From assembly GCF_025153475.1 (NCBI RefSeq), contig NZ_JANZXA010000013.1, positions 1-64,000 of the forward strand: a stretch of DNA of 64,000 bases, read 5' to 3'. Shown in pieces: positions 47,192 through 55,199 of the stretch; position 1 is the stretch's first letter, and each line of letters starts with the position of its first letter. Source of the stretch: Novosphingobium mangrovisedimenti (GTDB taxonomy: Bacteria; Pseudomonadota; Alphaproteobacteria; Sphingomonadales; Sphingomonadaceae). A program made the position numbers and the translations under genes. The notes below the pieces were generated by a model, which was not told the DNA's origin, did not search any database, and saw only the letters and a program-made list of their open reading frames with translations.

Positions 47192-47563
47192 TCAGCAGGC
47201 GGTGTGCAAGTTCCGAATGTGCGCATAGGCGACCAGCGACACGCCGATGACCGTCAGCACGGCCTCGGGAAGGCCATGGCCCACCATGATCGCGGCCGCC
47301 ATCAGCGACAGGCCCAGCCCGCCGAGCAGCAACGGCATGACCCGCCCATGGCGCAGGACGCCGAAACCCAGCGAGACGAGACCCACGACAAGCGCCAATG
47401 CCAGCCCGACCCGGTGAATCGCAGGCGAAAGCAACACTTCGCCGCCAAGCCCTAGGGCTCCGACAAGGACCACGCCCAGCACGCAATGCACCGCGCACAA
47501 GCCACTCAAGAGAATTCCGGCACGGTCCAGTCGGTTTCGAATCGCGAAAAAGGCACTACGCAT
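47192..47563 (-). CDS. MerC-domain membrane protein
   Basis: A 123-residue inner-membrane protein with four membrane segments. The motif LSGLCAVHCVLGVVLV contains the CxxxC pair in the first helix region that marks MerC-type proteins. MerC itself takes up mercuric ion, but many chromosomal relatives are not linked to mercury. A Zur-like palindrome 16 bases upstream suggests a role in zinc supply. No mer genes are nearby. Confidence 0.85.
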   Translation of the reverse strand: MRSAFFAIRNRLDRAGILLSGLCAVHCVLGVVLVGALGLGGEVLLSPAIHRVGLALALVVGLVSLGFGVLRHGRVMPLLLGGLGLSLMAAAIMVGHGLPEAVLTVIGVSLVAYAHIRNLHTAC

Positions 47564-47578
47564 GCCGGTGCAGATATG

Positions 47579-47594
47579 TGATGTTGTAACATCA
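47579..47594. promoter_or_regulatory. Zur-box-like palindrome upstream of the MerC-domain gene
   Basis: TGATGTT-GT-AACATCA has perfect 7-bp arms around two bases. It resembles Zur/Fur boxes of the TGTTATAACA type. It lies 16 bases before the MerC-domain ATG and 108 bases before ctaA on the other strand. Confidence 0.55.
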
Positions 47595-47701
47595 TTCAAG
47601 GCCTGTCCCGTCTTTCGACATTTGTACCATGCCGCAGGCTGCCCCCCTTGCGCAAACCGCTGTGAAATCGCAGGGAACAGGGCCATGAGAGACGCACAAT
47701 C

Positions 47702-48796
47702 ATGAGAGTCCCCGACGGTCGCCCCCTCATCGGTACATCCGATGACATTGCCCCCATGGTGCGCTGGCTGCTGTTCGTCGCCGCGCTCGTGGTTCTGATC
47801 GTCGCCGTGGGCGGCATCACGCGGCTCACCGAGTCCGGATTGTCCATCACCCAATGGAAGCCGATCACCGGCGCGATTCCGCCGCTCTCCGAGGCGCAGT
47901 GGCAGGCAGAGTTCGCCGGTTACAAGAAGATCCCGCAGTACCTCGACGTCAACGGGCCGGCCGGCATGACGCTCGCCCAGTACAAGTTTATCTATTTCTG
48001 GGAATGGACCCACCGCCTGCTCGCGCGCCTGATCGGTATCGCTTTCGCGCTGCCGCTCGCCTGGTTCTGGTACAAGCGCACGATTCCCCTCGGGTACAAG
48101 GGGCGGTTCCTGGCGCTGCTCGCGCTCGGCGGCCTGCAAGGCGCGATCGGCTGGTGGATGGTATCTTCGGGCCTTACGCCCGAAGCCGCCGACCGGGTCA
48201 GCCACTACCGCCTCGCCGCGCATCTCCTGGTGGCGCTCACGACACTGGGCGGCCTTGTCTGGACCGCGCTCGATCTCAAGGGGCTGCGGCGCGGGGAGCC
48301 TGCCGCGCGCATAACCGGCTTCGGCATCATGGCGGTCGCGGTGCTGGTATTCCAGCTCTACATGGGTGCCACGGTGGCCGGCCTGCGCGCAGGCTATGTT
48401 GCCGGCGCGGGCTGGTTCAGCATGGACGCATGGCCGCTGATGCAGGGCCGGTTCTTTCCGGAGGGCATCGACTGGTCGGGCGGCGCCTTCCATGCCTTGT
48501 CCAACGATCCGTACCTCACCCATTTCGTTCACCGCTGGTGGGCCTGGGTCGTGGTCGCGGTGCTGATCGCGATGGGGCGCAGGCTGCGCGCCAAGCGCCA
48601 AAGGCTCGCCTCCGTCGCCATTCACAGCGCGTTCGGCACCCAGGTCATCCTCGGCATCTGCACCATCTGGTCGGGCGTAACCCTGTGGCTCGCGGTCGCG
48701 CACCAGCTCTGCGGCGCGCTCCTTGTCGCCGCGACCGTGTGGGGCGCACACGCCCTGGCGCGCCGCGACCCGGTGAACATCCTGAGCGCGCCGTGA
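47702..48796 (+). CDS. ctaA: Heme A synthase (CtaA/COX15)
   Basis: A 364-residue integral membrane protein that oxidises the C8 methyl group of heme O to make heme A for cytochrome oxidases. Conserved His sites are visible: IYFWEWTHRLLARLIG, VSHYRLAAHLL, THFVHRWWAWVVV and VAHQLCGALL, which bind hemes. The GGITRLTESGLSITQWKPITG region after TM1 is diagnostic. The stop overlaps the cutA start as GTGA. Confidence 0.95.
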   Translation: MRVPDGRPLIGTSDDIAPMVRWLLFVAALVVLIVAVGGITRLTESGLSITQWKPITGAIPPLSEAQWQAEFAGYKKIPQYLDVNGPAGMTLAQYKFIYFWEWTHRLLARLIGIAFALPLAWFWYKRTIPLGYKGRFLALLALGGLQGAIGWWMVSSGLTPEAADRVSHYRLAAHLLVALTTLGGLVWTALDLKGLRRGEPAARITGFGIMAVAVLVFQLYMGATVAGLRAGYVAGAGWFSMDAWPLMQGRFFPEGIDWSGGAFHALSNDPYLTHFVHRWWAWVVVAVLIAMGRRLRAKRQRLASVAIHSAFGTQVILGICTIWSGVTLWLAVAHQLCGALLVAATVWGAHALARRDPVNILSAP

Positions 48797-49116
48797 CCAC
48801 GGCCGCTCTGGTCTGGTGCCCCTTCCCCGACGAAGACACCGCGATCGCGGCGATCCACGCCCTTCTCGATGAAAGACTGATCGCCTGCGGCAATGTCCTG
48901 CCCGGCATGACCTCCGTTTTCATATGGAACGGCACCAGGGACACGACCCGCGAGACCGGCGCCTTGCTGAAGACAAACGCCGACCTGCTCGATCGCGCCG
49001 TCCTTCGCCTCGCCGAACTGCACCCCTACGAGGAACCGGCAGTGCTCGGCTGGCGTTGCGATACGGGGGCTCCCGGGACCCTCGCATGGCTCGCGAATAT
49101 CGTCTCCAATCCGTAG
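48793..49116 (+). CDS. cutA: CutA-family divalent-cation tolerance protein
   Basis: A 107-residue protein with the CutA fold: ALVWCPFPDEDTAIAAIHAL, LIACGNVLPGMTSVFIWNG, ETGALLKTNADLL and HPYEEPAVLGW. CutA trimers are linked to copper tolerance in E. coli, though the mechanism is uncertain. The GTG start overlaps ctaA, so both are on one transcript. Confidence 0.92.
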   Translation: MTTAALVWCPFPDEDTAIAAIHALLDERLIACGNVLPGMTSVFIWNGTRDTTRETGALLKTNADLLDRAVLRLAELHPYEEPAVLGWRCDTGAPGTLAWLANIVSNP

Positions 49117-49258
49117 TGGTATTATTTTACCTCTACGAAACCCCGCAGCCTGCTTGACTTGACGCCGCATTTCGACGATTTGGCCGCCTTCCCGCGCATC
49201 GGGAGATTCGCATATCGCGATTCCTTCGAAGCGCGCACGAAACAAGGATAGACCAGCC

Positions 49259-49738
49259 ATGAAGGCGCTCACGAAGGTCACCCGGTCGATCAAGCCGGCC
49301 GAGGTGGAAAAGAAGTGGCATCTGATCGATGCCGAAGGTCTGGTGGTTGGCCGTCTCGCGGTCATCGTCGCCGACCTGCTGCGCGGCAAGCACAAGCCGA
49401 GCTTCACCCCGCACGTCGATTGCGGCGACCACGTCGTCGTCATCAACGCCGAAAAGGTCAAGTTCACCGGCAACAAGCTGAAGCAGCAGACCTACTACAA
49501 GCACACCGGCTATGCCGGCGGCATCAAGGAAGTGACCGCGGACAAGGTTCTCGCCGGCCGCTTCCCCGAGCGTGTCCTCGAAAAGGCCGTTGAGCGCATG
49601 ATCCCCCGTGGTCCGCTCGGCCGCGCGCAGATGCGCGCCCTGCACGTCTACGCCGGCACCGAGCACCCGCACGGTGGCACCCAGCCCGAAGCGCTCGACG
49701 TCGCTTCCATGAACCGCAAGAACAAGGTGGGCGCGTAA
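49259..49738 (+). CDS. rplM: 50S ribosomal protein L13
   Basis: A 159-residue L13. Signature segments are [57 protein letters not shown] and the [19 protein letters not shown] block. A C-terminal extension of about ten residues is basic. The stop TAA shares its last base with the rpsI ATG (TAATG). AAGGA precedes the start. Confidence 0.98.
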   Translation: MKALTKVTRSIKPAEVEKKWHLIDAEGLVVGRLAVIVADLLRGKHKPSFTPHVDCGDHVVVINAEKVKFTGNKLKQQTYYKHTGYAGGIKEVTADKVLAGRFPERVLEKAVERMIPRGPLGRAQMRALHVYAGTEHPHGGTQPEALDVASMNRKNKVGA

Positions 49739-50256
49739 TGTCCGATACCGATACCGTCCAGAGCCTGTCCGACCTCAAGGACCTCGGCACCGAAGTCGCA
49801 GCCGACACGGCTGAAACCTTCACCCCCGTCGTCTCGAACGCCCCGCTGCGCGAGCAGGAGCTCGACGCTCAGGGTCGCGCCTACGCCACTGGTCGCCGCA
49901 AGGACGCCGTGGCCCGCGTGTGGCTCAAGCCCGGCACCGGCAAGATCACCGTCAACGGCCGCGACCAGGAAGTGTACTTCGCACGTCCGACGCTGCGCCT
50001 CGTGATCGCCCAGCCGTTCCAGATCGCCGATCGTGATGGCCAGTACGACGTTGTCGCCACCGTCAAGGGCGGCGGCCTCTCGGGCCAGGCAGGCGCCGTC
50101 AAGCACGGCATCTCGCAGGCCCTTGCCAAGTACGAGCCCACCCTGCGCGCCACTGTCAAGGCCGCCGGCTTCCTCACCCGCGACAGCCGCGTGGTCGAGC
50201 GCAAGAAGTACGGCCGCGCCAAGGCACGCCGCAGCTTCCAGTTCTCGAAGCGCTAA
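49738..50256 (+). CDS. rpsI: 30S ribosomal protein S9
   Basis: A 172-residue S9 with a 45-residue acidic N-terminal extension that is absent in E. coli but common in alphaproteobacteria. The core starts at [20 protein letters not shown] and ends with the basic [17 protein letters not shown], which reaches the decoding site. Coupled to rplM and followed by a terminator. Confidence 0.98.
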   Translation: MSDTDTVQSLSDLKDLGTEVAADTAETFTPVVSNAPLREQELDAQGRAYATGRRKDAVARVWLKPGTGKITVNGRDQEVYFARPTLRLVIAQPFQIADRDGQYDVVATVKGGGLSGQAGAVKHGISQALAKYEPTLRATVKAAGFLTRDSRVVERKKYGRAKARRSFQFSKR

Positions 50257-50283
50257 GCGTTTCGCGAGCTACGGCTTACGAAA

Positions 50284-50311
50284 GGGGTCGCGGGAAACCG
50301 CGGCCCTTTTT
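50284..50311 (+). terminator. Intrinsic terminator after rpsI
   Basis: A 9-bp stem (GGGTCGCGG / CCGCGGCCC, with one G-T pair) closed by GAAA and followed by five T residues. It ends the rplM-rpsI transcript. Confidence 0.85.
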
Positions 50312-50337
50312 CGTTGTCTGCGGGAAATACGGCGATG

Positions 50338-51030
50338 TCAGAACGACGTGGCCAGGCGCAGGGCGATTTCCGCCCGATGCACCAGCGGTGCCCCCGAAGC
50401 TAAGGCCTTCGCCCCGGACATTGCCTCGATGCTCATCATCGGCCAGCCTTCTTCAGGGGGCATCTGCAGGGCCACACGTGCCCCTCTCGCCGCCGCCGGC
50501 TCGCCGTTGGCCATCCGCACGACATCCTGTTCGAGCGAACGACCGCCCCATCCGCCCTGAGCAAACCAACCGCCCCTGATCTGCCATCCACTGGCATGTT
50601 CCAGCACGGCTTCGATGCCCACATTGCCTGCGTGGGTCTTTCGCCAGGATACGGGAGATTCGCGATCGCGCCGGCTCGTGGTCCCGGCAAAGGCACGCAG
50701 GGTGAAGACAGTATCCGGCCCCAGACTGTGCCAGCCTTCGATCTTCACCTCACGCACATGCATTTTCATGCGCGTCGCACCGATCGGCTCGGTACTTTCG
50801 CGTCGTGATCGCAGCGACAGCGCCTCCAGACCCCAACCGGCATCACCGTTGTCCGTCGCCAGATCTTTCGACTTCGCTCGCTCGACCGTCGTCCGGTCCG
50901 TCGCCGACCACTCCAGCGTCGCAGGCATGAACTGCACGGCATTGGCGCCAAGCGCCTTTATGCTCTCGCCATGCGCTGCAAGCGGTGCCGCCTGCAGGAC
51001 AAGGCCACCCATAATCAGGCATCGACGCAT
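50338..51030 (-). CDS. Exported hypothetical protein
   Basis: A 230-residue protein with a signal peptide (MRRCLIMGGLVLQAAPLAAHG, cleavage near residue 22). The mature part has alternating beta-like segments (GATRMKMHVREVKIEGWHSL, SGWQIRGGWFAQGGWGGRSL), and it could be a small outer-membrane or periplasmic beta protein; this is inference. Convergent to the rpsI transcript. I recognise no family. Confidence 0.7.
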   Translation of the reverse strand: MRRCLIMGGLVLQAAPLAAHGESIKALGANAVQFMPATLEWSATDRTTVERAKSKDLATDNGDAGWGLEALSLRSRRESTEPIGATRMKMHVREVKIEGWHSLGPDTVFTLRAFAGTTSRRDRESPVSWRKTHAGNVGIEAVLEHASGWQIRGGWFAQGGWGGRSLEQDVVRMANGEPAAARGARVALQMPPEEGWPMMSIEAMSGAKALASGAPLVHRAEIALRLATSF

Positions 51031-51265
51031 TGTTCCGCCCTCCGCAACAACGCCGGATCTTCCACCCGGGGATATTGAACAGACGCCGCCAGCTGCCTGT
51101 CCCCTCACCTTGGCAGGAGTCCGCTCCCCACCGTCTCGCAAAGGTGAGGTGGTCGAATCGGGCGAAGTTCAAGAGCATTTCCTCCGGTGTCCGCACCGCA
51201 CCCGAGCAGCGGCATCGCCACATTCACTTAACGGAACAACGATTGCGTCGGGCAGGTCGTGGCAG

Positions 51266-51304
51266 TCTAAGATCCATTAAAACCATATATTTTCGGATCT
51301 TAGA
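51266..51304. promoter_or_regulatory. Inverted repeat upstream of the PadR operon
   Basis: TCTAAGATCC and GGATCTTAGA are perfect 10-bp arms separated by 19 AT-rich bases, about 130 bases before the padR-like ATG. It could be an operator or a transcript hairpin. Confidence 0.4.
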
Positions 51305-51328
51305 ACAAATCTGCAAGATCAGATATCA

Positions 51329-51381
51329 CACTTTGATCAGTACCTTCCAAAGACATTGTACATCACTTTGCATGATACCTT
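51329..51381 (+). promoter_or_regulatory. Two direct repeats CACTTTG-N5-TACCTT, candidate operators
   Basis: The copies are at 51329-51346 and 51364-51381, 35 bases apart. The 13 outer bases are identical and the inner five differ, which is the pattern of protein-binding sites. They lie 53 to 105 bases before the PadR-family start codon. Confidence 0.5.
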
Positions 51382-51433
51382 GCATAACATAATAGCTGTC
51401 TATACACAGGGGACATCCACAGGAGTTGATTCG

Positions 51434-51808
51434 ATGTCCGAAATCGAAATCCAGTTGAAGAAAGGGGTGCTTGGCCTGTGCGTGCTAGCCCTGCTGTCAC
51501 GCGGTGACAGCTACGCCTACGAGATTGCCAGCCGCATGGCTGACGCGGTCGATATGGGCGAAGGCACGATCTACCCGCTCATGCGCCGCATGCAGTCCGA
51601 AGGCCTGGTCACGACATATCTCGAGGAATCGCCCTCGGGCCCGCCCCGCAAGTACTACCGCATCACCCAAACCGGCCGCGCGCGGCTGGCCGCCCAGGTC
51701 GAGGAATGGCGCGGCTTCACCGCCGCCGTCGACGGCCTGCTCGACGGCACCCTCGCCGCCTCCGCCGACAGCGCAGATCAGGAAGGGGAACCCAGCCATG
51801 ACGCGTAA
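51434..51808 (+). CDS. PadR-family transcriptional regulator
   Basis: A 124-residue winged-helix protein of the PadR type. Typical parts are LKKGVLGLCVLALLSRGDSYAYEIA, GEGTIYPLMRRMQSEGLV and GPPRKYYRITQTGRARL. PadR proteins usually repress their own operon and a neighbouring function. AGGAG is eight bases before the ATG. The stop overlaps the next gene by 11 bases. The operon continues with DUF1700 and DUF2807 proteins. Confidence 0.93.
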   Translation: MSEIEIQLKKGVLGLCVLALLSRGDSYAYEIASRMADAVDMGEGTIYPLMRRMQSEGLVTTYLEESPSGPPRKYYRITQTGRARLAAQVEEWRGFTAAVDGLLDGTLAASADSADQEGEPSHDA

Positions 51809-52364
51809 CGAATTCATCAGGCGCCTGAAAGGCGGCCTCAAGGGCATGCCCCAGGCCGATATCGACGAGATCGTCGCCGACTACGAAGAGCACTTCGAAG
51901 CCGGCATGGCCGAAGGCCGCAGCGAGGAAGAAGTCGCTGCCGCCCTGGGCAACCCTGCCCGCCTCGCCCGCGAACTGCGCTTCGAGGCCGGCTTCCGCAA
52001 CTGGGAAAGCGACCGTTCGCCATCCTCTGCCTGGGCCGCCATCCTGGCGTTCATGGGGCTGGCCACGATCGATATCCTGATCCTCTTGCCGATAGTCCTG
52101 CCGATCATCGGCGTGGTGTTCGGCCTCTTCGTGGCCGTCGTCGCCTGCTTCGTTGCCGGCGGCTTCATCCTGATCGCCGGGCCGTTCAGCGGCTTTCCCG
52201 GCGGCTGGCTGGTCGCGGTCCTGGCCGGACTGGGCACGATGAGCGCTTCGGTCGCGGCCGGCGCGCTGCTGACGCTGGTCAGCATCTGGATCATCAACGC
52301 CCTCATGTGGTTCGGCCGCCTGCACTACCGCGTGATCGAACCTGCCATCCATTCCGAAGACTGA
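51798..52364 (+). CDS. DUF1700 family membrane protein
   Basis: A 188-residue protein. The N-terminal cytosolic helical domain (MTRNEFIRRLKGGLKGMPQADIDEIVADYEEHFEAG) is the DUF1700/HAAS pattern found behind PadR regulators. About three membrane segments follow (about 85-175). In Firmicutes such proteins act with PadR in envelope stress responses; here the role is inference. Confidence 0.88.
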   Translation: MTRNEFIRRLKGGLKGMPQADIDEIVADYEEHFEAGMAEGRSEEEVAAALGNPARLARELRFEAGFRNWESDRSPSSAWAAILAFMGLATIDILILLPIVLPIIGVVFGLFVAVVACFVAGGFILIAGPFSGFPGGWLVAVLAGLGTMSASVAAGALLTLVSIWIINALMWFGRLHYRVIEPAIHSED

Positions 52365-52388
52365 CGGGACGAAAGAAAGGAAACCGAG

Positions 52389-53099
52389 ATGTTCAGGAAA
52401 CTGCTCATCGTATTCGCCAGCGGCGTGATCCTGTCGATCGTCGCATTCAGCGCGGCATGGCTCGTCGGCGGAGATACGCTCAAGAAGGAATTCACCGAAG
52501 GCCATGGCTGGTCATGGACCATCGGCGACGACGAAGATCAGGGGCCGCGCAAGACCCGCACCTTTGCGGTCGCATCCGGCACCCGGCTGGCCATGGAAGT
52601 CCCGGTAGAGCTAAGCTTCACCCGGGGCGACAAGGCCGAGATGGTCGTGACGGGTCCCACCAAGATCGTCGACCGGCTGGTCTGGAAGGACGGCCGCCTG
52701 TCGGTCCCCGGCCGTGTCAATATGCATCACGGCCTCAAGGTCAGGATCACGGCCCCCGAAATCACCGGCCTGGATCTGGATGCACCTGGCGACGTGACGC
52801 TCACGGGTCTCCAGCAGGACCAGTTCACGCTGAAATCGGAAGGCGCGGTGAGCCTCGATGCCGACGGCAAGGTCCGCAAGGTCTTCATCACCAGCGAAGG
52901 TGCCGGCGACATCGACCTCGAACGGCTGGCTGTCGAAGACGCCACTGTGCGCATGGATGGCGTGGGCGATGTCACCATCGGTGCCACGGGCCTTGTCGAT
53001 ATCGAAATCAACGGTGCGGGCCATGTGACGCTGGTGCGCAAGCCGGAAACGCTGCGCAGCCGCATCAACGGTGTCGGCTCGGTCGACCACGACTACTGA
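52389..53099 (+). CDS. DUF2807 (putative auto-transporter adhesin head GIN) protein
   Basis: A 236-residue protein with one N-terminal membrane anchor (LLIVFASGVILSIVAFSAAWL) and a beta-helix-like domain with repeats such as GLDLDAPGDVTLTGLQQDQF, VFITSEGAGDIDLERL and VRMDGVGDVTIGATG. This is the DUF2807 fold. It is the third gene of the PadR operon. Such modules are thought to sense or react to envelope state; no direct evidence here. Confidence 0.85.
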   Translation: MFRKLLIVFASGVILSIVAFSAAWLVGGDTLKKEFTEGHGWSWTIGDDEDQGPRKTRTFAVASGTRLAMEVPVELSFTRGDKAEMVVTGPTKIVDRLVWKDGRLSVPGRVNMHHGLKVRITAPEITGLDLDAPGDVTLTGLQQDQFTLKSEGAVSLDADGKVRKVFITSEGAGDIDLERLAVEDATVRMDGVGDVTIGATGLVDIEINGAGHVTLVRKPETLRSRINGVGSVDHDY

Positions 53100-53159
53100 A
53101 AACAGGTTCAGGGAGGAGAGCCGCCGGCGTTCAGTACCCCCCTGCCCCGGCGGTCCCGA

Positions 53160-53200
53160 AAGGAAGGCCGCGCCGTCACCCCTGGACGGCGCGGCCTTTT
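53160..53200 (+). terminator. Intrinsic terminator after the PadR operon
   Basis: A perfect 12-bp stem (GGCCGCGCCGTC / GACGGCGCGGCC) with a seven-base loop, followed by four T residues. Confidence 0.85.
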
Positions 53201-53219
53201 CATTTCCGCGCCTTGCGGC

Positions 53220-54107
53220 TCAATGCACCGGCGGATCGACCGGAGGCACGGCGCCCACGGGAGAGACGGGTTCGCCCGTCCCACGCGGCGGCATGGCGTT
53301 TTCGGGCACGTCCGGGATCTGCATCTCCGGCGTCGGTACCTGGTCCAGATTGCGGGCCTCGACGCGAAGAACGTCGCCGTCGATGACGATCTCGTTGAAA
53401 CTCGGCGGGGTCGACCGAATACGGCGCGACAGCGTGCCCGCCCCTATCATCCTGAGCGGACCGGCCGCCGTATCGGCGGTCAGATCGAACGGATCATGGA
53501 TGTGGCCCGAAAGCACGGCCATGACCTGGCGGCCCGCAAGCGCTTCCATCGCCTTCGTTCCATTGATCGTCAGCAATTTGCCATCGCGCTCGCGGCGTTC
53601 GGTAAGCGGGTGGTGCGCGGCGACAAGGATGCGCGTATCCTTCGGATGGGCATCGATCGCCGCCAGGCAATCGGCCAGCGCCCTGTCGGTCACCCAACCG
53701 TTGGACCATGGGAAACGCTGCCATTGCGCGCGCGTCGCCGTCTGGAGCGGGACGATCGCAAGGCGTTCCAGATCGATCTCAGCATCGACCATCCGCTTGA
53801 TAGCCCTGAACCGCCGGAACGGCGCGAAGAACCGCTCGAACAGGTTGAAGTAGGGCATGTCGTGATTGCCGATTTCAACCGTTACCGGCACGTCGAGCCC
53901 AGTGATCCATTCGCAGGCAGCCCGAAACTCGCCGTGCCGCGCCCGCATTGTCAGGTCGCCTGTAATGGCAACCGCATCGGGACGCTCGCGCGCGATACAG
54001 GCCTCCGCCCAATCGAGCGCGCGCCGGTCTTCAAGCCCGAAATGGATGTCGCTCAGGTGAAAAAGCCTGATCGGGCTGCGGCGCCCTGAAGAAACCTTAC
54101 CGTGCAT
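53220..54107 (-). CDS. Metallophosphoesterase family protein
   Basis: A 295-residue calcineurin-like phosphoesterase with all metal motifs: LSDIHFG, ITGDLTMRARHGE, IGNHDMPYFN, AAHHPL and LSGHIHD. The C-terminal 30 residues are proline-rich and variable. It may act on cyclic nucleotides (CpdA/Icc-like) or another phosphodiester. No partner genes give a clue. Confidence 0.92.
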   Translation of the reverse strand: MHGKVSSGRRSPIRLFHLSDIHFGLEDRRALDWAEACIARERPDAVAITGDLTMRARHGEFRAACEWITGLDVPVTVEIGNHDMPYFNLFERFFAPFRRFRAIKRMVDAEIDLERLAIVPLQTATRAQWQRFPWSNGWVTDRALADCLAAIDAHPKDTRILVAAHHPLTERRERDGKLLTINGTKAMEALAGRQVMAVLSGHIHDPFDLTADTAAGPLRMIGAGTLSRRIRSTPPSFNEIVIDGDVLRVEARNLDQVPTPEMQIPDVPENAMPPRGTGEPVSPVGAVPPVDPPVH

Positions 54108-54208
54108 CGCCTGTCGCCATGTGCGCCGTGTTCGTCACCGCGCCGCCATAGCCGTCCTGGCCTCGCCAGTCGACCACCCCTCTGCCTGTCCGTCGCGACC
54201 ACATCGCA

Positions 54209-54478
54209 TCACACCCTGCCGCTGGCGATCAGCCAGGCCGAAAGTCCGTTGAGCACGCTGTAGAAGGCATAGACCCAGGCCCAGCCGACGGACCCCGCCG
54301 CCGCCATGATCATCGCGCCGAGCAGCATCGCGAACTCGACAATCAGGCTCAGCCGGCCGCCGAGCGGCTGGAACAGCCATGGGACCTGGGCGAGCATGGG
54401 GTGATGGCTTTCGAGCACGGCCTTGTGGGCGGCGAAATTGAACACGCCCAGGCAGAAAACGATGACGAGAGCCGACAT
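54209..54478 (-). CDS. Small hypothetical membrane protein
   Basis: An 89-residue protein with three hydrophobic segments (LVIVFCLGVFNFAAHKAVL; LSLIVEFAMLLGAMIMAAAG; WAWVYAFYSVLNGLSAWLIA). The ATG at 54478 starts the first segment. The long upstream extension of the frame looks non-coding. I do not recognise a named family; conserved small membrane proteins of this type exist in sphingomonads. Confidence 0.65.
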   Translation of the reverse strand: MSALVIVFCLGVFNFAAHKAVLESHHPMLAQVPWLFQPLGGRLSLIVEFAMLLGAMIMAAAGSVGWAWVYAFYSVLNGLSAWLIASGRV

Positions 54479-54756
54479 TGCCGTCCTTGTACCGTGCGGC
54501 CGTCCGCCTGACCAGCACCTGGCGCCATTTCCCGGCACCCACGCCCGAATCGGTTTCCCAGCGGCGGCACGCGCGCAACATCATGTCACGCCGCTCGTCG
54601 ACTACAGATGTCGTTCGTCCGTCCTTCTCGCGCTTTGTCGAACCTCGAAGCCCGCAATCGAACCTCGCGTGAATGGCGGCGGGATCGGGCGCACAACACA
54701 CTCATCGGGCCGGTCAGCCCCCCCCTTGGACCGGCCCGCCAGAGGAGGAAATCACG

Positions 54757-55074
54757 ATGTTCAAGAAAGCCACCCTTGCCGCCGCCCTGGCCGGCCTTGC
54801 CCTGACCGCCACCCCCGTGCTCGCCGAAACCACGACGAAAGTGCGCGTCGAGATCAACGACCTCGACCTGACCACCCCCGAAGGCCAGCGCACGCTCGAG
54901 CTGCGCCTCGACACCGCCGCGCGCGAAGCCTGCGGCTACGACCAGCGCACCACCGGTTCGCGCCTGCCGACCGCAACTGCCCGGGCCTGCTACAAGCAGG
55001 CACATGCCAAGGCGCAGGACATCATGGCGACCGCCATTGCCCGCGCCTCCGACGACGCCCGCCTGGGCGGCTGA
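54757..55074 (+). CDS. UrcA family exported protein
   Basis: A 105-residue protein with a signal peptide (KATLAAALAGLALTATPVLA, cleavage near residue 23). The mature domain reads VRVEINDLDLTTPEGQRTLELRLDTAAREACGY and has a second Cys in ARACYKQA, so one disulfide is likely. This is the UrcA family, of unknown function and common in sphingomonads. GGAGG lies eight bases before the ATG. A terminator follows, overlapping the convergent LytTR gene. Confidence 0.88.
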   Translation: MFKKATLAAALAGLALTATPVLAETTTKVRVEINDLDLTTPEGQRTLELRLDTAAREACGYDQRTTGSRLPTATARACYKQAHAKAQDIMATAIARASDDARLGG

Positions 55075-55169
55075 GACCCCGCGAAAACGACGGACCGGCG
55101 CCCCCCTTCAAGGCCGGTTCCGTCCTCGGATTACCCGAGGTCCCATAATAATAAGACCCGGAAAAACCT

Positions 55170-55199
55170 GGTGGGCCCTAGCGGCCCGCCATTTTTTTT
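55170..55199 (+). terminator. Intrinsic terminator after the UrcA gene
   Basis: An 8-bp stem (GGTGGGCC / GGCCCGCC, one T-G pair) with loop CTAGC, followed by A and eight T residues. The hairpin overlaps the last codons of the convergent LytTR regulator gene. Confidence 0.85.

Larger units (their letters stand above)
51031..51433. other. Intergenic region with regulatory repeats before the PadR operon
   Basis: About 400 bases between divergent genes. The first 200 are GC-rich with nothing recognisable. From 51260 the sequence becomes AT-rich and holds a 10-bp-arm inverted repeat (51266-51304) and two direct repeats (51329-51346 and 51364-51381). A TATACA near 51400 and TTGCAT near 51380 could be promoter boxes, but their spacing is short. 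Confidence 0.6.

Noticed and set aside
47192-47563. MerC-domain gene as part of a mercury resistance operon
   Set aside because: No merR, merA, merT or merP; a Zur-like site and thiamine/heme genes are the neighbours.
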